Origin: Gemmatimonadota bacterium
GTDB taxonomy: Bacteria > Gemmatimonadota > Gemmatimonadetes > Longimicrobiales > Longimicrobiaceae
DNA: 5,582 nucleotides
Reading direction: 5' to 3'
Assembly: GCA_019240375.1 (NCBI GenBank)
Contig: JAFAYN010000004.1
Location: 1 to 5,582, forward strand
Shown: one piece after another, positions 5,223 through 5,582 of the stretch
How the letters are laid out: every line of letters starts with the position of its first letter
How positions within the stretch are numbered: position 1 is the first letter of the stretch
Program-made: the position numbers and the translations under genes
The notes under the pieces: generated by a model
The model's database searches: none
Seen by the model: only the letters and a program-made list of their open reading frames with translations
Told to the model about the DNA's origin: nothing

Positions 5223-5582
5223 ATGTCGCGCCTGGCCCAGCCGCTCGTAGGTCCCGAGGAGTACCTGGCCGCGGAGCGTACCGCCCGGCAACGGAGCGAG
5301 TACGTCAACGGCCGCGTGTACGCCATGGCCGGGGCGAGCCGCGAGCACAACCTGATCGTGGGGAACGTGTTCGCGGAGCTGCGGGCGCAGCTCCGTGGCC
5401 GCCCGTGCGAGGCGTACGTCAACGACCTGCGCGTCAAGGTGAGCCGGACCGGGCTGTACACCTACCCGGACGTGGTCGCGCTGTGCGGGGAGCCGCGCTT
5501 CGAGGACGAGCACGTGGACACGCTGCTCAACCCAGGCGTGATCGTGGAGGTGCTGTCCGAGTCGACCGAGGGGTACGACCGC
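5223..5582 (+). CDS. Uma2 family (DUF820) PD-(D/E)XK-like nuclease, N-terminal part
   Basis: The frame is open from the ATG at 5223 to the right edge, giving 120 residues; complete family members are about 190, so roughly the last third is missing. Family landmarks appear in order: EEYLAAE (12-18), SEYVNGRVYAMAG (25-37) with E26, the REHN segment at 40-43, NDLRVKV (67-73), YPDVV (81-85) with D83, and IVEVLSESTEGYDR (107-120) with E109. D83 and E109 fit the acidic residues of the PD-(D/E)XK fold known from DUF820 structures. Uma2 proteins are annotated as putative restriction-type endonucleases, are often present in many copies per genome, and have no firmly shown cellular role. No signal peptide is seen, so it is probably cytoplasmic. 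The ribosome site is weak (AGGG about nine bases before the ATG), but the start fits the family N-terminus. No partner methylase or toxin-antitoxin mate is visible in the window. Confidence 0.9.
   Translation, partial: MSRLAQPLVGPEEYLAAERTARQRSEYVNGRVYAMAGASREHNLIVGNVFAELRAQLRGRPCEAYVNDLRVKVSRTGLYTYPDVVALCGEPRFEDEHVDTLLNPGVIVEVLSESTEGYDR

Noticed and set aside
4231..5250. Plus-strand open frame of 339 codons inside the amidase in another phase
   Set aside because: Low-complexity Gly/Arg/Ala-rich product without any domain; it is a frame shadow of the amidase gene.

Overview
The window is very GC-rich bacterial DNA with tightly packed genes on both strands. Several traits suggest a high-GC, soil-type bacterium, possibly a Gemmatimonadota (Longimicrobium-like) lineage. 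These are a Uma2-type nuclease gene, a DUF2203 protein, a degenerate-receiver/AraC-HTH regulator, a Tat-exported amidase and a small lipoprotein with the lipobox LAGC. That placement is an impression from gene content and style, not a proven assignment. No rRNA, tRNA, CRISPR array, insertion sequence or long repeat was seen.

Layout from left to right: (1) 1-906 (+) is the C-terminal part of a tetratricopeptide-repeat (TPR) protein whose start lies outside the window. (2) 930-1184 (-) is a convergent gene for an 84-residue lipoprotein, with a good ribosome binding site and a plausible promoter. (3) 1298-2137 (+) encodes a regulator with a receiver-like N-terminus and a C-terminal AraC-type DNA-binding domain; it is divergent from the lipoprotein. 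(4) 2235-2696 (+) encodes a DUF2203 protein behind a near-consensus -10 element. (5) 2715-3305 (-) encodes a two-helix membrane protein with several CxxC motifs; it is convergent with the DUF2203 gene and divergent from the amidase. (6) 3428-5140 (+) encodes a complete amidase-signature hydrolase with a twin-arginine leader and an intact Lys-Ser-Ser triad. (7) 5223 to the right edge (+) is the N-terminal two thirds of a Uma2/DUF820 PD-(D/E)XK-like protein, preceded by a strong 14-bp stem-loop.

No gap exceeds 300 bases; the intergenic spaces are about 23, 113, 97, 18, 122 and 82 bases. No classical multi-gene operon is evident: most neighbours face each other or diverge, and same-strand neighbours are separated by hairpins or promoter-like elements.

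The most provocative part is the left end. A TPR protein sits tail-to-tail with a tiny exported lipoprotein, next to a divergent DNA-binding regulator. This resembles, in outline only, peptide-sensing TPR systems such as RRNPP. It is a hypothesis; the window does not show the N-terminus of the TPR protein, which would decide whether it carries a DNA-binding domain.
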